53,238 nucleotides of DNA from Tannerellaceae bacterium (GCA_031280435.1 JAITGS010000002.1:1-53238), one strand, 5' to 3'; numbered from the stretch's first letter, positions 1 to 8,839 are shown. A program made the numbers and translations. The notes: a model not told the origin generated them from the letters alone.

Positions 1-68
1 ACGCTGTGGCATCCTTTGGCTTCCAATTCATACAAAGCCGTAATAATTTGACTGATTTCCTCTTTCAT
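1..68 (-). CDS. Small mobile-element protein, partial (C-terminus beyond window)
   Basis: An open frame reads leftwards from ATG at 68-66 and runs off the window start. The visible residues begin MKEEISQIITALYELE and end near AKGCHS. No stop occurs in the 22 codons seen. It lies just downstream of the small membrane protein on the same strand, so the two are probably co-transcribed as cargo of the integrase-bearing element. I do not recognise a function. The call rests on the open frame and on its position. Confidence 0.4.
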   Translation of the reverse strand, partial: MKEEISQIITALYELEAKGCHS

Positions 69-79
69 TGCTGTAATTT

Positions 80-352
80 TTAAATTATTATTAATGAGAT
101 TATTATAATCAAAATGACATTGGAAACGACGGTGAAAACGATTGACAGAATCTGCCCGATTAACCGCATTACAAGCCTCAAAACCCTGTATCCGAGATAT
201 ATCCCGACTGCGGTAGAAACAGACGCTCCAAATGCCCGTATCAACACGACAACCGCCACTGAACCAAGCAAATAAACTGCCAATTTTATGATGAATTCAG
301 AGCCGAGTAAGTGAAATTGTTTTCTTGTTTTTTTCGTATTTTCCATATTCAT
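80..352 (-). CDS. Small hydrophobic membrane protein of the mobile element
   Basis: This 90-residue protein has a short basic N-terminus (NTKKTRKQFHLLG). A hydrophobic helix follows at about residues 20-45, then an arginine-containing linker (YRVLRLVMRL), then a very hydrophobic C-terminal helix rich in Ile and Val. It is predicted to be an inner-membrane protein with two or three segments. It is encoded on the same strand as the integrase and the RhuM-like gene, so it probably belongs to the integrated element. No catalytic motif is visible and no function can be assigned. Confidence 0.6.
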   Translation of the reverse strand: MNMENTKKTRKQFHLLGSEFIIKLAVYLLGSVAVVVLIRAFGASVSTAVGIYLGYRVLRLVMRLIGQILSIVFTVVSNVILIIIISLIII

Positions 353-646
353 GACTTTTTTTTTACTTCATGCGTCATCCGTCGCGTCGGTCGTTTATTG
401 TTTCAAGGCAAACAATCATGAAGGGTTTTAGCCTGTCAAGGTTTTTGCAATAAAATACGCCACGTCCGCAGGATGTCGGAAGATTTTTTGCAAAACCCGC
501 AGGGCTTGACCTTTACGGGCGTTAATAAACCCGTAATTACCTTCGCCGCAGAACAATAGACCGAACGACGGATGTTATGGTTAAAACGTTGAGGAATGAA
601 TATGAAAAAGAAAATACGGTAAAAATACCGTCTGATTTACAGTGAG
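353..646. other. Non-coding stretch inside the mobile element
   Basis: No convincing gene is seen here. Two small hairpins are visible: TTACGGG paired with CCCGTAA near 513-537, and ACGGT paired with ACCGT near 617-632. Such gaps in integrative elements can hold a transfer origin or a regulatory RNA, but nothing in the sequence proves either. Confidence 0.4.
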
Positions 647-847
647 ATGCAAGGCTTGACGCCGAGCCATAAAAAAAGAAACATATTGATTGTGTTATCG
701 TTAGCAACGATAATCCGGCAAGTGTTCAGCCGCCGCATGAACGCTTGCCCTGCGGCTGCCGAAACTTGCTTTTGCCGGTGCAGTGAAAACCGTAGCCCGC
801 TACGAAAATGGAACGGAACGCAAAAGCGGGTTGCAGGCAGATATTAA
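647..847 (+). CDS. Doubtful small ORF in the mobile element
   Basis: This is an open frame of 66 codons with a Cys- and Arg-rich translation (for example CFCRCSENRS). No clear ribosome binding site or promoter precedes it, and it runs opposite to every other gene of the element. The composition looks more like a chance frame in a conserved non-coding stretch than a folded protein. It is listed only because nothing else covers this DNA. Confidence 0.22.
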   Translation: MQGLTPSHKKRNILIVLSLATIIRQVFSRRMNACPAAAETCFCRCSENRSPLRKWNGTQKRVAGRY

Positions 848-877
848 AAAAGCCCGACACTTTGAAATGACGGGCTT
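845..877 (-). terminator. Rho-independent terminator of the integrase/RhuM unit
   Basis: On the minus strand the sequence reads AGCCCG, then a short imperfect stem and loop, then CGGGCT followed directly by a run of six T. It lies about 20 bases after the stop of the RhuM-like gene, so it should end the integrase transcript. Confidence 0.75.
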
Positions 878-897
878 AATGCCTGATTATTGAAAGT

Positions 898-1311
898 TTA
901 ATGCAACCAGCAGTCTTTTCCCGCTTGAAAAACCCAAATCAGTTTTGTTTCTTCTTTTATTTTCTTTTTTTGAAGATGTTCCCGCAAGGCTGAATTAACA
1001 AATTGCCGGAAGATTTTCGCTTCCTGTGTGGCTATCCTGTAACTCAAAAAAACGAGGACTTCCATATTATAATAAAGACACTGTCTTTCAGTACCTTTAT
1101 AAGTATATCTGTGATTGTATGTACAATCTTCTTTCCACAGCAAATGCGACTTGAAAATGCTTCTCAAATTAGCCTCGACTTTTTGTGGATAGCAGTTGAA
1201 AAGTTTTGCGATTTCATACTTGTTCAACCACAAATTATTGTCCGCCAGCTGCGCTTCGACCGAAGGCACTTTGCCTTCTTCGATGCTGATTTTAATATAG
1301 CCTGTTCTCAT
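898..1311 (-). CDS. RhuM-like DNA-binding protein
   Basis: This 137-residue protein resembles the N-terminal part of the RhuM (virulence-associated) family common in Bacteroidetes mobile elements. The region around residues 25-60 (NNLWLNKYEIAKLFNCY) looks like a helix-turn-helix that reads the start of a regulatory site. The central YKGTERQ and YYNMEVLVFLSYRI stretches match the family pattern. It follows the integrase by 24 bases on the same strand and ends at a terminator, so the two form one transcription unit. It may regulate excision or the integrase, but that is inferred from position only. The family's biochemical role is not firmly known. Confidence 0.65.
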   Translation of the reverse strand: MRTGYIKISIEEGKVPSVEAQLADNNLWLNKYEIAKLFNCYPQKVEANLRSIFKSHLLWKEDCTYNHRYTYKGTERQCLYYNMEVLVFLSYRIATQEAKIFRQFVNSALREHLQKKKIKEETKLIWVFQAGKDCWLH

Positions 1312-1335
1312 AATTCTTTTTCAATTGATTAACAG

Positions 1336-2568
1336 TTAAATATTTGTCATTAATTTCGTTTCCATTCCCCTTACTTTTCCGGCAAACAGAGCCATCTCGT
1401 TGCTGACTTTATCGCTTGTAATCCGGGCATAAATTTGAGTTGTCTCTATATTTTTGTGCCCCAGCATTTTACTGACACTCTCGATAGATACGCCATTGCT
1501 TAAAGTCAAAGTGGCGAAAGTATGTCTGGACAGGTGAAAGGTAAGTTTCTTTTTAATACCGCACAGTGCACCGATTTCTTTCAGGTAAGCATTGGTATTC
1601 TGATTGTTGATGACCGGCAACAGACATCCGTTCTTCAACGTCCCTTTGTATCTGTTCAAAATCATTTGGGGGATTTCCAGCAGGGGAATCTGATAAGCTA
1701 TATCCGTTTTTCCACGCTTGCCCATTATCCACAGATTGCCGTCGAACGAAGTACGGATATGCTCCTGTGTCAAATTTTTTACATCAATGTACGATAATCC
1801 TGTGAAACAGCAAAATACAAACACATCTCGAAGCCGTTCCAGCCGTTTGGTTTTAAATCCCTGTTTCATCAGTATTTCGATTTCTCCCTGTGAAAGATAA
1901 CCCCTGTCCACCGGGTCTATCTTTATCCTGTATTCGGAAAACGGATTCCTGTAAATCCACTCGTTTTTCAGGGCAACGATGATTATGTGCTTGAAAAACT
2001 GCATGTACTTTGCTGTCGTATTTTTGGTGCAGCCCCGCACTGTCAGTAAAAAATGTTCGAAACAGGTAATAAACCGGTGGTCGATGTCTTTCAGGGAAAT
2101 ATCCGACAGCTTATACTTTTTCTTTAAAAAATCTGCCAGATGGTCGCGGGTGATCCGGTACTTGTCATACGTGGATTCGGAGATGACATGACTGTCGCTC
2201 AGGGCTTTTTTCTCCTTGTTGTGCTCGTCGAACACGGCAAGCAGATACTCATGCTGCATGTCAATTCCAAGGAAAACATTTTTGATTTTTTCAGCGCTCA
2301 CGCTGCTTTTCCGTTCCTGCATGTCGCGGTAAATTTTGTATATGCTCGACTTTACGGCGTCAATAAGTGCATTGATTTCTGTCGCTTCACCGCTGCGTCC
2401 GGTCGCTCTGCCGACTTTTACATCCCAAAGTCCGGGATGGATGTCCTTTTTCATTCCGAAACGCGCTTCCTTGCCGTCAACGGTTATCCGGCAAAAGAGC
2501 GGCACGTTTCCGTTCGCTTTCTCTTTGTCTCTTTTCAGGTAAAAGAGCACCTTAAATGTACTTCTCAT
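1336..2568 (-). CDS. Tyrosine site-specific integrase
   Basis: This 410-residue integrase has the usual Bacteroidetes layout. There is an arm-type DNA-binding domain at about 1-95 (starting MRSTFKVLFYLKRDK), a SAM-like core-binding domain at about 110-210, and a catalytic domain at about 220-400. The catalytic set is visible: the first Arg in CCFTGLSYIDVKNL context, HLSRHTFATL with its His and Arg, GHKNIETTQIYARI with the second His and the nucleophilic Tyr. It performs strand exchange between element and chromosomal attachment sites. It is the outermost gene of the element and is read away from the host genes that begin at 2974. The attachment site should therefore lie in the gap 2569-2973. 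Confidence 0.92.
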   Translation of the reverse strand: MRSTFKVLFYLKRDKEKANGNVPLFCRITVDGKEARFGMKKDIHPGLWDVKVGRATGRSGEATEINALIDAVKSSIYKIYRDMQERKSSVSAEKIKNVFLGIDMQHEYLLAVFDEHNKEKKALSDSHVISESTYDKYRITRDHLADFLKKKYKLSDISLKDIDHRFITCFEHFLLTVRGCTKNTTAKYMQFFKHIIIVALKNEWIYRNPFSEYRIKIDPVDRGYLSQGEIEILMKQGFKTKRLERLRDVFVFCCFTGLSYIDVKNLTQEHIRTSFDGNLWIMGKRGKTDIAYQIPLLEIPQMILNRYKGTLKNGCLLPVINNQNTNAYLKEIGALCGIKKKLTFHLSRHTFATLTLSNGVSIESVSKMLGHKNIETTQIYARITSDKVSNEMALFAGKVRGMETKLMTNI

Positions 2569-2973
2569 AAACTCATTTTTAAAATTGCAAAATTACTTTA
2601 TTCTTTTCAAAACGAGTTCTATGCAACATAGACAATATCAGACAGTTGTTAGACAATATCGGAAAATTTCAACCTCTTTTTGTCTGCCTGTTTACAGGGG
2701 TACGATTTGGGTTACAAACTTTGTCCGTTTATGTCTTTCTTATGCCTTTCACCAAGGACAGAAAAGTGAATCAAAATCATTTAATCTACTGTTATAGTGA
2801 CTTTTGCCCTGCTTTTGTCTCTCTTTGTCTGCATACACCTTGATAGGGGTCGAGAGAGATGTTATTTGCTTGCGAAAATCGGTTTTGAGATAATGACGGA
2901 TTTAATGGCTGCCGAGAATAGGATTTGCTACTTTGCAACAATGTCATTCTCAACTCATATATAGTTTAATAAG
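2569..2973. other. Gap between integrase and first host gene; probable element boundary
   Basis: This gap of about 400 bases is AT-rich. It must hold the integrase promoter (read leftwards) and probably the right attachment site, since integrases of this type usually sit next to it. The other end of the element is outside the window, so the direct repeat cannot be identified here. I see no tRNA gene and no tandem array in it. Confidence 0.45.
2929..2935 (+). promoter_or_regulatory. Possible -7 element for the beta-helix gene
   Basis: TACTTTG lies 38 bases before the start codon at 2974. It is one base short of the Bacteroidetes TAnnTTTG form. The same variant occurs on the minus strand before the efflux operon (39547-39541). 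No clear -33 box was found. Confidence 0.35.
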
Positions 2974-4932
2974 ATGAAAACAAAAATATTTTTTACAGCA
3001 ATCCTGGCCGCAGTGATGATAACTGCCTACGGCCAGAAGAAGACTTATTTCGTATCGCCCGAAGGAAACGATGCCGCATCGGGCCTTTCCATAAAGGAAG
3101 CATGGAAAACTTTAGACAAGGTGAACAGCCTTACGTTTCAGCCGGGCGATCAAATCCTCTTCAAAGCCGGAGCCGTATGGCACGGACAGTTGAAGCCGCA
3201 GGGCTCAGGCAGCGAAGGTATGCCCATCCGTCTGTCGGGTTATGGAGGCGAAGGAGAGAATATCCGTCCGGTTATCAATATCGGCGAAGCTGCCGGAGCG
3301 GGCATACGGCTCACCAATCAGTCGTGGTGGGAGATAGAAAACATGGAGGTGACAAGCGGAGCCCAGCCCAAGCTCGAGATTGGCCGACAAGGCATAGTTG
3401 CCATCATACAGGGAGCCGGCCGGCATCATGAGCACATCGTCATCCGCAACTGCTATATCCACGACGTCTGGGGACAGCTCGGCGGAACGGCCGAATATAC
3501 GGGATACAGCAGCGCAGGCATACTTGTTCGCGCACAGGGTAGGCGTGGCGAACCCGCTTCTCTCTCGCTTAAGGACGTGCTGGTTGAGAATAACCGCATA
3601 GAGCGCATGGACAAGTGCGCCATAGTTGTGAACGGCGTGAAGACAGGCATGGTGATACGGAAAAACTATATGGAGAACCTTGGCGGCGACGGGATATTTG
3701 CAGGCGGATGCGACCGGGGTATCATCGAATATAACATTGCCCGCCGAACCTGCATGCGCTCCGGCTATCAGGATTTGGTTGGAGGTATGTCGTGGTGGCC
3801 TCACACTGCCGCAATATGGATTCAGAATGCCGAAGGAACCATTATGCAGTTCAACGAAGTGTACGACACCGGCCGGCAGCCCGGCAACGGCGATGGCTTT
3901 GCTTACGACTTCGACTTCTATTGCGTGCGCTGCACCGCCCAGTACAATTACAGCAAGAATAACGCCGGCTTCATGCTGCTGATGAACCGCACCTTTGAGA
4001 ACGTTACCCGATATAATATCAGCCAGAACGACCAGACGCACCTGGTTCAGATGCACTGCGACAATACGGACCGCAATGTGTTTTATAATAACATATTCTA
4101 TATAGACTACGGAACCGTCGACCTCGACTTCTTCCTTGGCGACGACGGTAGCCGCAACCCGGCCACAACCGGCGCTGCTTTCCATAACAATATCTTTTAT
4201 GCCACCGGACAAAGCCACTTCCGAACGGCATATTCGCAAGGGCATGTGCTGACGCGCACCTTCGACGAGGCCACCAAGCCGGCTACCGGAGCTCCCGGAC
4301 TGCTGTTCTACAACAACTGCTACTTCGGCCCATGGAAGAACGGCCTGCCCGACGATCCGGCTCAGATAAGCGCCGACCCTATGTTCGTGCAGCCCGGAGC
4401 CGGAAGCGACGGCCTCTGCTCGCTCGGCGGATACCGCCTCCGGCCCGGCTCTCCTTTAATCAACAAGGGCATCTACACTCCTCTGCACGGCGGACGCGAC
4501 TTTTGGAATAATCCCCTCGACGATGGCAGGCCCGACGTTGGCGCATACGAGCAGATTGGCTCCGGCCTTATGCCCGACCCCGACAGGGATGCCGCCGCCG
4601 ACGGGCAGTATCGTAAGGAATCGGCTATGGCTTGGGCGAAGTGGAGCTTCCCTCTCACCATACAGGCTGCGGATGCCGGCAACGAGATTGTTGTCCGGCC
4701 GCTATCGCCGCTCGACAATAACATCACCGGCTCTATTGCATGGACGGACGCACAGGGCAAAACCGTCTCGATGGCTCTCGACAAGCTGAAACAGCGCGAT
4801 GTGTTCACCCTGAAAGTTAAGGCCGACAAGGCGGCCCTGGTATCTACCGCCCTTAAAGTTTGCTTGCAGTACTACGAGCTCAGGGAGGAGTGGAGTATTC
4901 CTGTCGTTGAGAGGGTCGGGAGGAATAATTGA
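2974..4932 (+). CDS. Exported right-handed beta-helix protein, possible polysaccharide lyase
   Basis: The 652-residue protein starts with a signal peptide (MKTKIFFTAILAAVM...AYGQ). The next stretch, YFVSPEGNDAASG with a following WKTLDKV, is the opening typical of exported pectate-lyase-like parallel beta-helices. From about residue 100 to 480 short Asn- and Gly-rich turns repeat (NNRIERM, KNYMENLGGDGIFAGG, YNNIFYIDYG, HNNIFYATG), as expected for helix coils. The end of the helix is DVGAYEQIGSG; a beta-rich tail of about 120 residues follows. It lies 90 bases before an agarase-like glycosidase on the same strand, which suggests a joint role in breaking down a polysaccharide. No SusC/SusD pair accompanies it. 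The lyase activity is inferred; the fold is the secure part. Confidence 0.75.
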   Translation: MKTKIFFTAILAAVMITAYGQKKTYFVSPEGNDAASGLSIKEAWKTLDKVNSLTFQPGDQILFKAGAVWHGQLKPQGSGSEGMPIRLSGYGGEGENIRPVINIGEAAGAGIRLTNQSWWEIENMEVTSGAQPKLEIGRQGIVAIIQGAGRHHEHIVIRNCYIHDVWGQLGGTAEYTGYSSAGILVRAQGRRGEPASLSLKDVLVENNRIERMDKCAIVVNGVKTGMVIRKNYMENLGGDGIFAGGCDRGIIEYNIARRTCMRSGYQDLVGGMSWWPHTAAIWIQNAEGTIMQFNEVYDTGRQPGNGDGFAYDFDFYCVRCTAQYNYSKNNAGFMLLMNRTFENVTRYNISQNDQTHLVQMHCDNTDRNVFYNNIFYIDYGTVDLDFFLGDDGSRNPATTGAAFHNNIFYATGQSHFRTAYSQGHVLTRTFDEATKPATGAPGLLFYNNCYFGPWKNGLPDDPAQISADPMFVQPGAGSDGLCSLGGYRLRPGSPLINKGIYTPLHGGRDFWNNPLDDGRPDVGAYEQIGSGLMPDPDRDAAADGQYRKESAMAWAKWSFPLTIQAADAGNEIVVRPLSPLDNNITGSIAWTDAQGKTVSMALDKLKQRDVFTLKVKADKAALVSTALKVCLQYYELREEWSIPVVERVGRNN

Positions 4933-4987
4933 GGATTGCCGCCGGGATTCGTTGCGCTTGCTGATTACTCAGGCTCCCGATTACTCT

Positions 4988-4995
4988 TATCTTTG
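4988..4995 (+). promoter_or_regulatory. Possible -7 element for the glycosidase gene
   Basis: TATCTTTG matches TAnnTTTG and stands 27 bases before the ATG at 5023. A matching upstream box is not clear. The gene could also be read from the promoter of the preceding beta-helix gene. Confidence 0.4.
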
Positions 4996-5022
4996 GCGAA
5001 CAATTTATAAATCTATATCAAC

Positions 5023-7155
5023 ATGAATCGAACACTATTTCTTGTATTATCGCTTGCCTTACTCCTTGCCGCATGCTCGTCTGAGGATAAGGGCAGCGCT
5101 TTCAGCTTAGAGAGTATTGCCGGCCGGAATCCCGACGTGGCGGTTATGGCGGAGAGCAAAGTCTTTCCGGGAGCAACATTGCATATCTCGCCCGAAGGCG
5201 GGAACAAAGGGCTGCTGGTTTGGGAGAAGAGCAGCGAGCAGGCAAGCCTGGGAGGCAACTATCTCGTCTTCGAGGTCTTTGGCGACAATGAGTTCAGCGG
5301 CGTTATCACTCTTGAGTTTTACAGGCATGAGGATGACAGGGCGGCGGAGAAGATTGTTCTCCAGAGCGGCGAGCAGGCTGTTGCCGAAGGCGAGCGTCCG
5401 AGGCTGTCGGCTCTGGTGGGCGTATTGCCGAGGCTGAAGACCAAGGTGGTTTTCCCGCTGAGCTATCTGGATGCGCAAAGCCTTTTCCTGCCGCGCTATC
5501 CAAGGCAACTGAAAGGAACCGTGAGCGGCAACAGGCTTGCGCCTGAGGATGTGAGCAAGGTTGTACTGCGCTTCGGGCCATATTCGGAGCCGCACTTCCG
5601 TCCGGTTTACGAGATTGCCTCCGTTGCCCTTTACGACTCCGTGCCACAGCCTTATCCGGCTGCCGACAGCCCCGAAATCGACATCTTCGGCCAATGGAAA
5701 CTAAAGGATTGGGAGGGAAAGATTGGTAGCGAGCAGGAGCTGAAAGAGCTTGCCGCGGCATACGAACAGACAGCCCGCGAGGCTGCTTCGCCATCCGATT
5801 GGAGCCAATACGGCGGCTGGAAAGGCAAGCGATTCGAGGCGACAGGCTTCTTCAGGACGCAGCACGACGGCGCCCGCTGGTGGCTTGTCGATCCGGAAGG
5901 ATGCGGATTCCTCAGCGCAGGAATTGATTGCGTGAGGCCAAACTCGGCCGGCCCCATTAACGGCATAGAGGACTTGTTTGAATGGCTGCCGGCTGCCGAC
6001 GACAGGCTCTATGCCGAAGCCATTGCCGTTGGAAACCGAGGCAAGATGATGGACTTTTACGTTGCCAACCTCATCCGCACGCATGGCAGCGAGTGGATGA
6101 ACAAGTTCCGCGAAACGGCCGTCGCAACCATGAAGCTCTTGCGCTTTAATACCATAGGCAACTGGTCGGACATTGATTTCATACGATACGCCCGCATTCC
6201 ATACGTGCTGCCGCTCCAGCAGTTCCCTTCAACGAAGGTGAGGCTGTACCGCGACTTCCCCGACGTGTTCGCCGACGAATACCGCGAGAACGCCCTGCGG
6301 TTTGCCGCCCAGCTCGAAAGCTTCAAAGACGACCCTTACCTCATCGGTTACTTCCTGCGCAACGAGCCCGAATGGGCCTTCGGCTACCATAATCTTGCCT
6401 ACGAGATGTTTGGCGACAACCGGCAGTCGGTCACCAAAGACCGCTTTGTTGCCTGGCTTGAGGAGCGCTACGGAACCGTCGACAAGCTGAACGACGCCTG
6501 GGCCCTTTCCCTCAAGTCGTTCGACGAGCTCAGGCAGGCCGTCTTCAAGAGCTATCCATCGCCCCGGGCCGACAAGGACTGCTACGACTTCTCGGTCATC
6601 ATGGTCGGCATGTACGTGGATATTCCCTGCGACGAGGTGAGGAAAATCGACAGCCGGCACCTCAACCTCGGCATGCGATACGCATGGCTGAGCTCCGACC
6701 TGCTCTACAAGGCCGGCGAGCGCTTCGACGTGTTTTCCATCAACGGATACGGCATCAATCCGCCTCCCACAGCCGAGATTGCCCGCATAAGCGGCAAGCC
6801 CGTAATGATTGGCGAGTTCCATCACGGAGCCACCGACCGCGCCCTGCCCGCAACCGGCATAACAGGCGTACTGACGCAAAACGACAGAGCCGAGGCCTAC
6901 CGTAACTACATCGAGCAAGGATTCGCACGCCCCGAGCTCATAGGCATGCACTACTTCCAATGGGTCGACCAGCCATACTACGGACGATTCGACGGCGAGA
7001 ACTACAACATAGGAATAGTCACCCAGGCTAACATCCCCTACGACGAACTCGCCCGTGCGGCAATAACCACCAACGAGCGCATCTACAAAGTGGCCGCCGG
7101 CCTGGAAGAAGCCTACAAGGCCAAGCTCACCGCAGTCCCTCCCATCCACTATTAA
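5023..7155 (+). CDS. Agarase-like clan GH-A glycoside hydrolase, lipoprotein
   Basis: This 710-residue protein begins with a lipoprotein signal (LALLLAACSS, lipobox LAAC). An N-terminal beta-sandwich-like region runs to about residue 215. A TIM-barrel catalytic part starts near residue 270 with RWWLVDPEGCGFLSAGID, an opening typical of beta-agarase and GH42/GH50-like enzymes. The likely acid/base is Glu448 in RNEPEW and the likely nucleophile is Glu598 in VMIGEFHHGA, the Asn-Glu-Pro and strand-7 Glu pattern of clan GH-A. It should act at the cell surface or in the periplasm on a galactan-type or related glycan; the actual substrate cannot be read from the sequence. It forms a pair with the beta-helix protein upstream. 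Confidence 0.8.
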   Translation: MNRTLFLVLSLALLLAACSSEDKGSAFSLESIAGRNPDVAVMAESKVFPGATLHISPEGGNKGLLVWEKSSEQASLGGNYLVFEVFGDNEFSGVITLEFYRHEDDRAAEKIVLQSGEQAVAEGERPRLSALVGVLPRLKTKVVFPLSYLDAQSLFLPRYPRQLKGTVSGNRLAPEDVSKVVLRFGPYSEPHFRPVYEIASVALYDSVPQPYPAADSPEIDIFGQWKLKDWEGKIGSEQELKELAAAYEQTAREAASPSDWSQYGGWKGKRFEATGFFRTQHDGARWWLVDPEGCGFLSAGIDCVRPNSAGPINGIEDLFEWLPAADDRLYAEAIAVGNRGKMMDFYVANLIRTHGSEWMNKFRETAVATMKLLRFNTIGNWSDIDFIRYARIPYVLPLQQFPSTKVRLYRDFPDVFADEYRENALRFAAQLESFKDDPYLIGYFLRNEPEWAFGYHNLAYEMFGDNRQSVTKDRFVAWLEERYGTVDKLNDAWALSLKSFDELRQAVFKSYPSPRADKDCYDFSVIMVGMYVDIPCDEVRKIDSRHLNLGMRYAWLSSDLLYKAGERFDVFSINGYGINPPPTAEIARISGKPVMIGEFHHGATDRALPATGITGVLTQNDRAEAYRNYIEQGFARPELIGMHYFQWVDQPYYGRFDGENYNIGIVTQANIPYDELARAAITTNERIYKVAAGLEEAYKAKLTAVPPIHY

Positions 7156-7280
7156 GCATGATTTCGGAGCACAGATATTCTCCTCACTTTGGTATGTGTT
7201 TTATATGATACAAATACATCCGTCCCGGTTTTTGATTGTTTTTCTTTATTAGTGCAACATACTTATAGCTGAAATCAATG

Positions 7281-7592
7281 CCTCCTTTTCCGTCGAGGAG
7301 GCGCCGGAAATTTTTTTTGGCGGTTGTTTTTCGTCGAGGAGGCACCAAAATTTTTTTTTGGAGCCTCCTTTTCCGTCGAGGAGGTGCCAAATTTTTTTTT
7401 GGAGGCTCCTTTTCCGTCGAGGAGGCCCCCAAAATTTTTTCCGGAGGCTCCTTTTCCGTCGAGGAGGCCCCAAATTTTTTTTTGGAGGCTCCTTTTCCGT
7501 CGAGGAGGCCCCAAATTTTTTTTTTGGAGGCTCCTTTTCCGTCGAGGAGGTGCCAAATTTTTTTTCCGGAGCCTCCTCGACGGAAAAGGAGG
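7281..7592. repeat. Intergenic tandem array A, period 41-42 bp, last unit inverted
   Basis: Seven direct units, dated by the CGTCG core at 7291, 7332, 7374, 7415, 7457, 7498 and 7540, alternate between spacings of 41 and 42. Each unit holds a hairpin with arms CCTCCT (or GCTCCT) and AGGAGG around the loop TTTCCGTCG, then a T-run bounded by CCAAA and TTTGG. An eighth hairpin at 7572-7592 is the exact reverse complement of the consensus hairpin: same arms, loop flipped to CGACGGAAA. Runs of T and A give several chance reading frames on both strands that are not genes. The rest of this gap (7156-7280 and 7593-7896) shows no gene. Confidence 0.95.
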
Positions 7593-7756
7593 TGCCCGTT
7601 TCTATCCATTTCTCTGCTGCCGCCATAGTGTTTGCTCAAAATGTATATTAGTCCGCCCCCCTTCAAACCGGCAGGCGAACGGCCTCGGATGGGACTCCAT
7701 ACGGCCCCGTACAGACGTCGGTTTACATTATAGCTTGGCTAATTACTGAATTTATA

Positions 7757-7764
7757 CTTAGCTT
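7757..7764 (+). promoter_or_regulatory. Possible -7 element for the AraC gene
   Basis: TAGCTTTG matches TAnnTTTG about 130 bases before the ATG at 7897. The long leader and lack of a clear -33 box keep this tentative. Confidence 0.3.
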
Positions 7765-7896
7765 TGTTTCGGTTTATTGACCGCGCACTCATTTGTATCT
7801 ATACCTTTTGTTGACATATACAAGATAAGTCCATAAACCACTTCCGGCCGTTGAAACAATGTCGTTCATAATTCATAAACTCATAATAAGAAAAAA

Positions 7897-8781
7897 ATGA
7901 TTCCCTCGATAGAAATTCATAACATCATTAGCCGTATTACTCCCAATGGCAGCCTGCACAGCGTTATCACCGTTTCCGACATCGACGAAACGAATTACAA
8001 CGAGCTGCCGGTCGAAAGCTTCAGCCTTCCCGTACGCCTCAACGCCATGATTATAGGCCTCGTTAGCGAAGGCTACATGCAAATGATTATAGACGGCGTC
8101 ACCTATAAGGTGGAGGCCGGCGACCTGCTCACCCTTGTGCCTCTGCACGTGGTGCAGGCCTGCCGACCCAGCCCCGGCTTCAAAGGGCAGCTCATGGCAG
8201 GAGCTCATGCCGACATAGTAGGATGCATGCCGAGCAAGCGCAACTTTAATCCTATACAAATACTGAAGAACCCCTGCACGCGCCTCAATCCGCAGGAAAT
8301 AGAACGGGTGAGGGATGGCCTCAACCGTATACGCACAAGAATAGAGCAGCACAGCCATTCGTTCCGAAAGGAATTAATCATTAATGCCTTCCAGGCCTTC
8401 TGCCTCGACCTGGGCGACATACTCATCTGCCGCAGCGACCATTCCGTGGGCCTGGAGCTGTCGCGCAAGGAGGAGATACTGCACGAGTTCATCCGCCTCA
8501 TACTTATCAATGTCCGCAAGGAGCATACCGTCACGTTCTATGCCGGACAGCTATGCATAACGCCGCAGTATCTCTCGCTCGTATTGAAGGAACTGACAGG
8601 CAAGTCGGCGAGCCGATGGATTGACGAGGCCCTGCTGCACGAGGCCCGCGTGATGCTCAAAACGCCCAAGATGACCATACAGCAGGTGGCCGACAAGCTG
8701 TCTTTTTCCGACCAGTCTACCTTCGGGAAGTTCTTCAAGAAGAACTCCGGCCTGTCGCCTATGGAATACCGCCGGAGCTGA
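7897..8781 (+). CDS. AraC-family transcriptional regulator
   Basis: The 294-residue protein has an N-terminal cupin-like sensing domain (about 20-110; VEAGDLLTLVPLHVVQ). The C-terminal AraC double helix-turn-helix spans about 200-294. The second helix-turn-helix shows the family signature: IQQVADKLSFSDQSTFGKFFKK, then GLSPMEYRR at the very end. Such proteins activate or repress nearby catabolic genes in response to a small ligand. The neighbours upstream on the same strand are the glycosidase and beta-helix genes, so they are plausible targets. Array A lies between them and this gene. The ligand is unknown. Confidence 0.88.
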   Translation: MIPSIEIHNIISRITPNGSLHSVITVSDIDETNYNELPVESFSLPVRLNAMIIGLVSEGYMQMIIDGVTYKVEAGDLLTLVPLHVVQACRPSPGFKGQLMAGAHADIVGCMPSKRNFNPIQILKNPCTRLNPQEIERVRDGLNRIRTRIEQHSHSFRKELIINAFQAFCLDLGDILICRSDHSVGLELSRKEEILHEFIRLILINVRKEHTVTFYAGQLCITPQYLSLVLKELTGKSASRWIDEALLHEARVMLKTPKMTIQQVADKLSFSDQSTFGKFFKKNSGLSPMEYRRS

Positions 8782-8804
8782 GGGCCTGCCCGGCATATAC
8801 GGCG

Positions 8805-8839
8805 AAGGGGCGCTATCCTGATGACGGATAGCGCCCCTT
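8805..8839. terminator. Bidirectional terminator between AraC and TPR genes
   Basis: A long perfect stem (AAGGGGCGCTATCC with GGATAGCGCCCCTT) around a 7-base loop lies in the 92-base gap between two convergent genes. It should serve both the AraC gene (plus) and the TPR gene (minus). Confidence 0.8.

Noticed and set aside
2569..2973. A tRNA gene as integration site for the element
   Set aside because: No cloverleaf could be found in this gap.
3205..4245. Long minus-strand frame opposite the beta-helix gene
   Set aside because: It is a shadow of a GC-rich coding strand; it has no start signals, and the plus frame has a signal peptide and fold features.
7184..7749. Several overlapping open frames on both strands across array A with repeated Lys/Pro or Phe-rich peptides
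   Set aside because: They exist only because the array has no stops in those frames. No ribosome site, promoter or signal supports them, and unit spacing of 41/42 shifts the frame.
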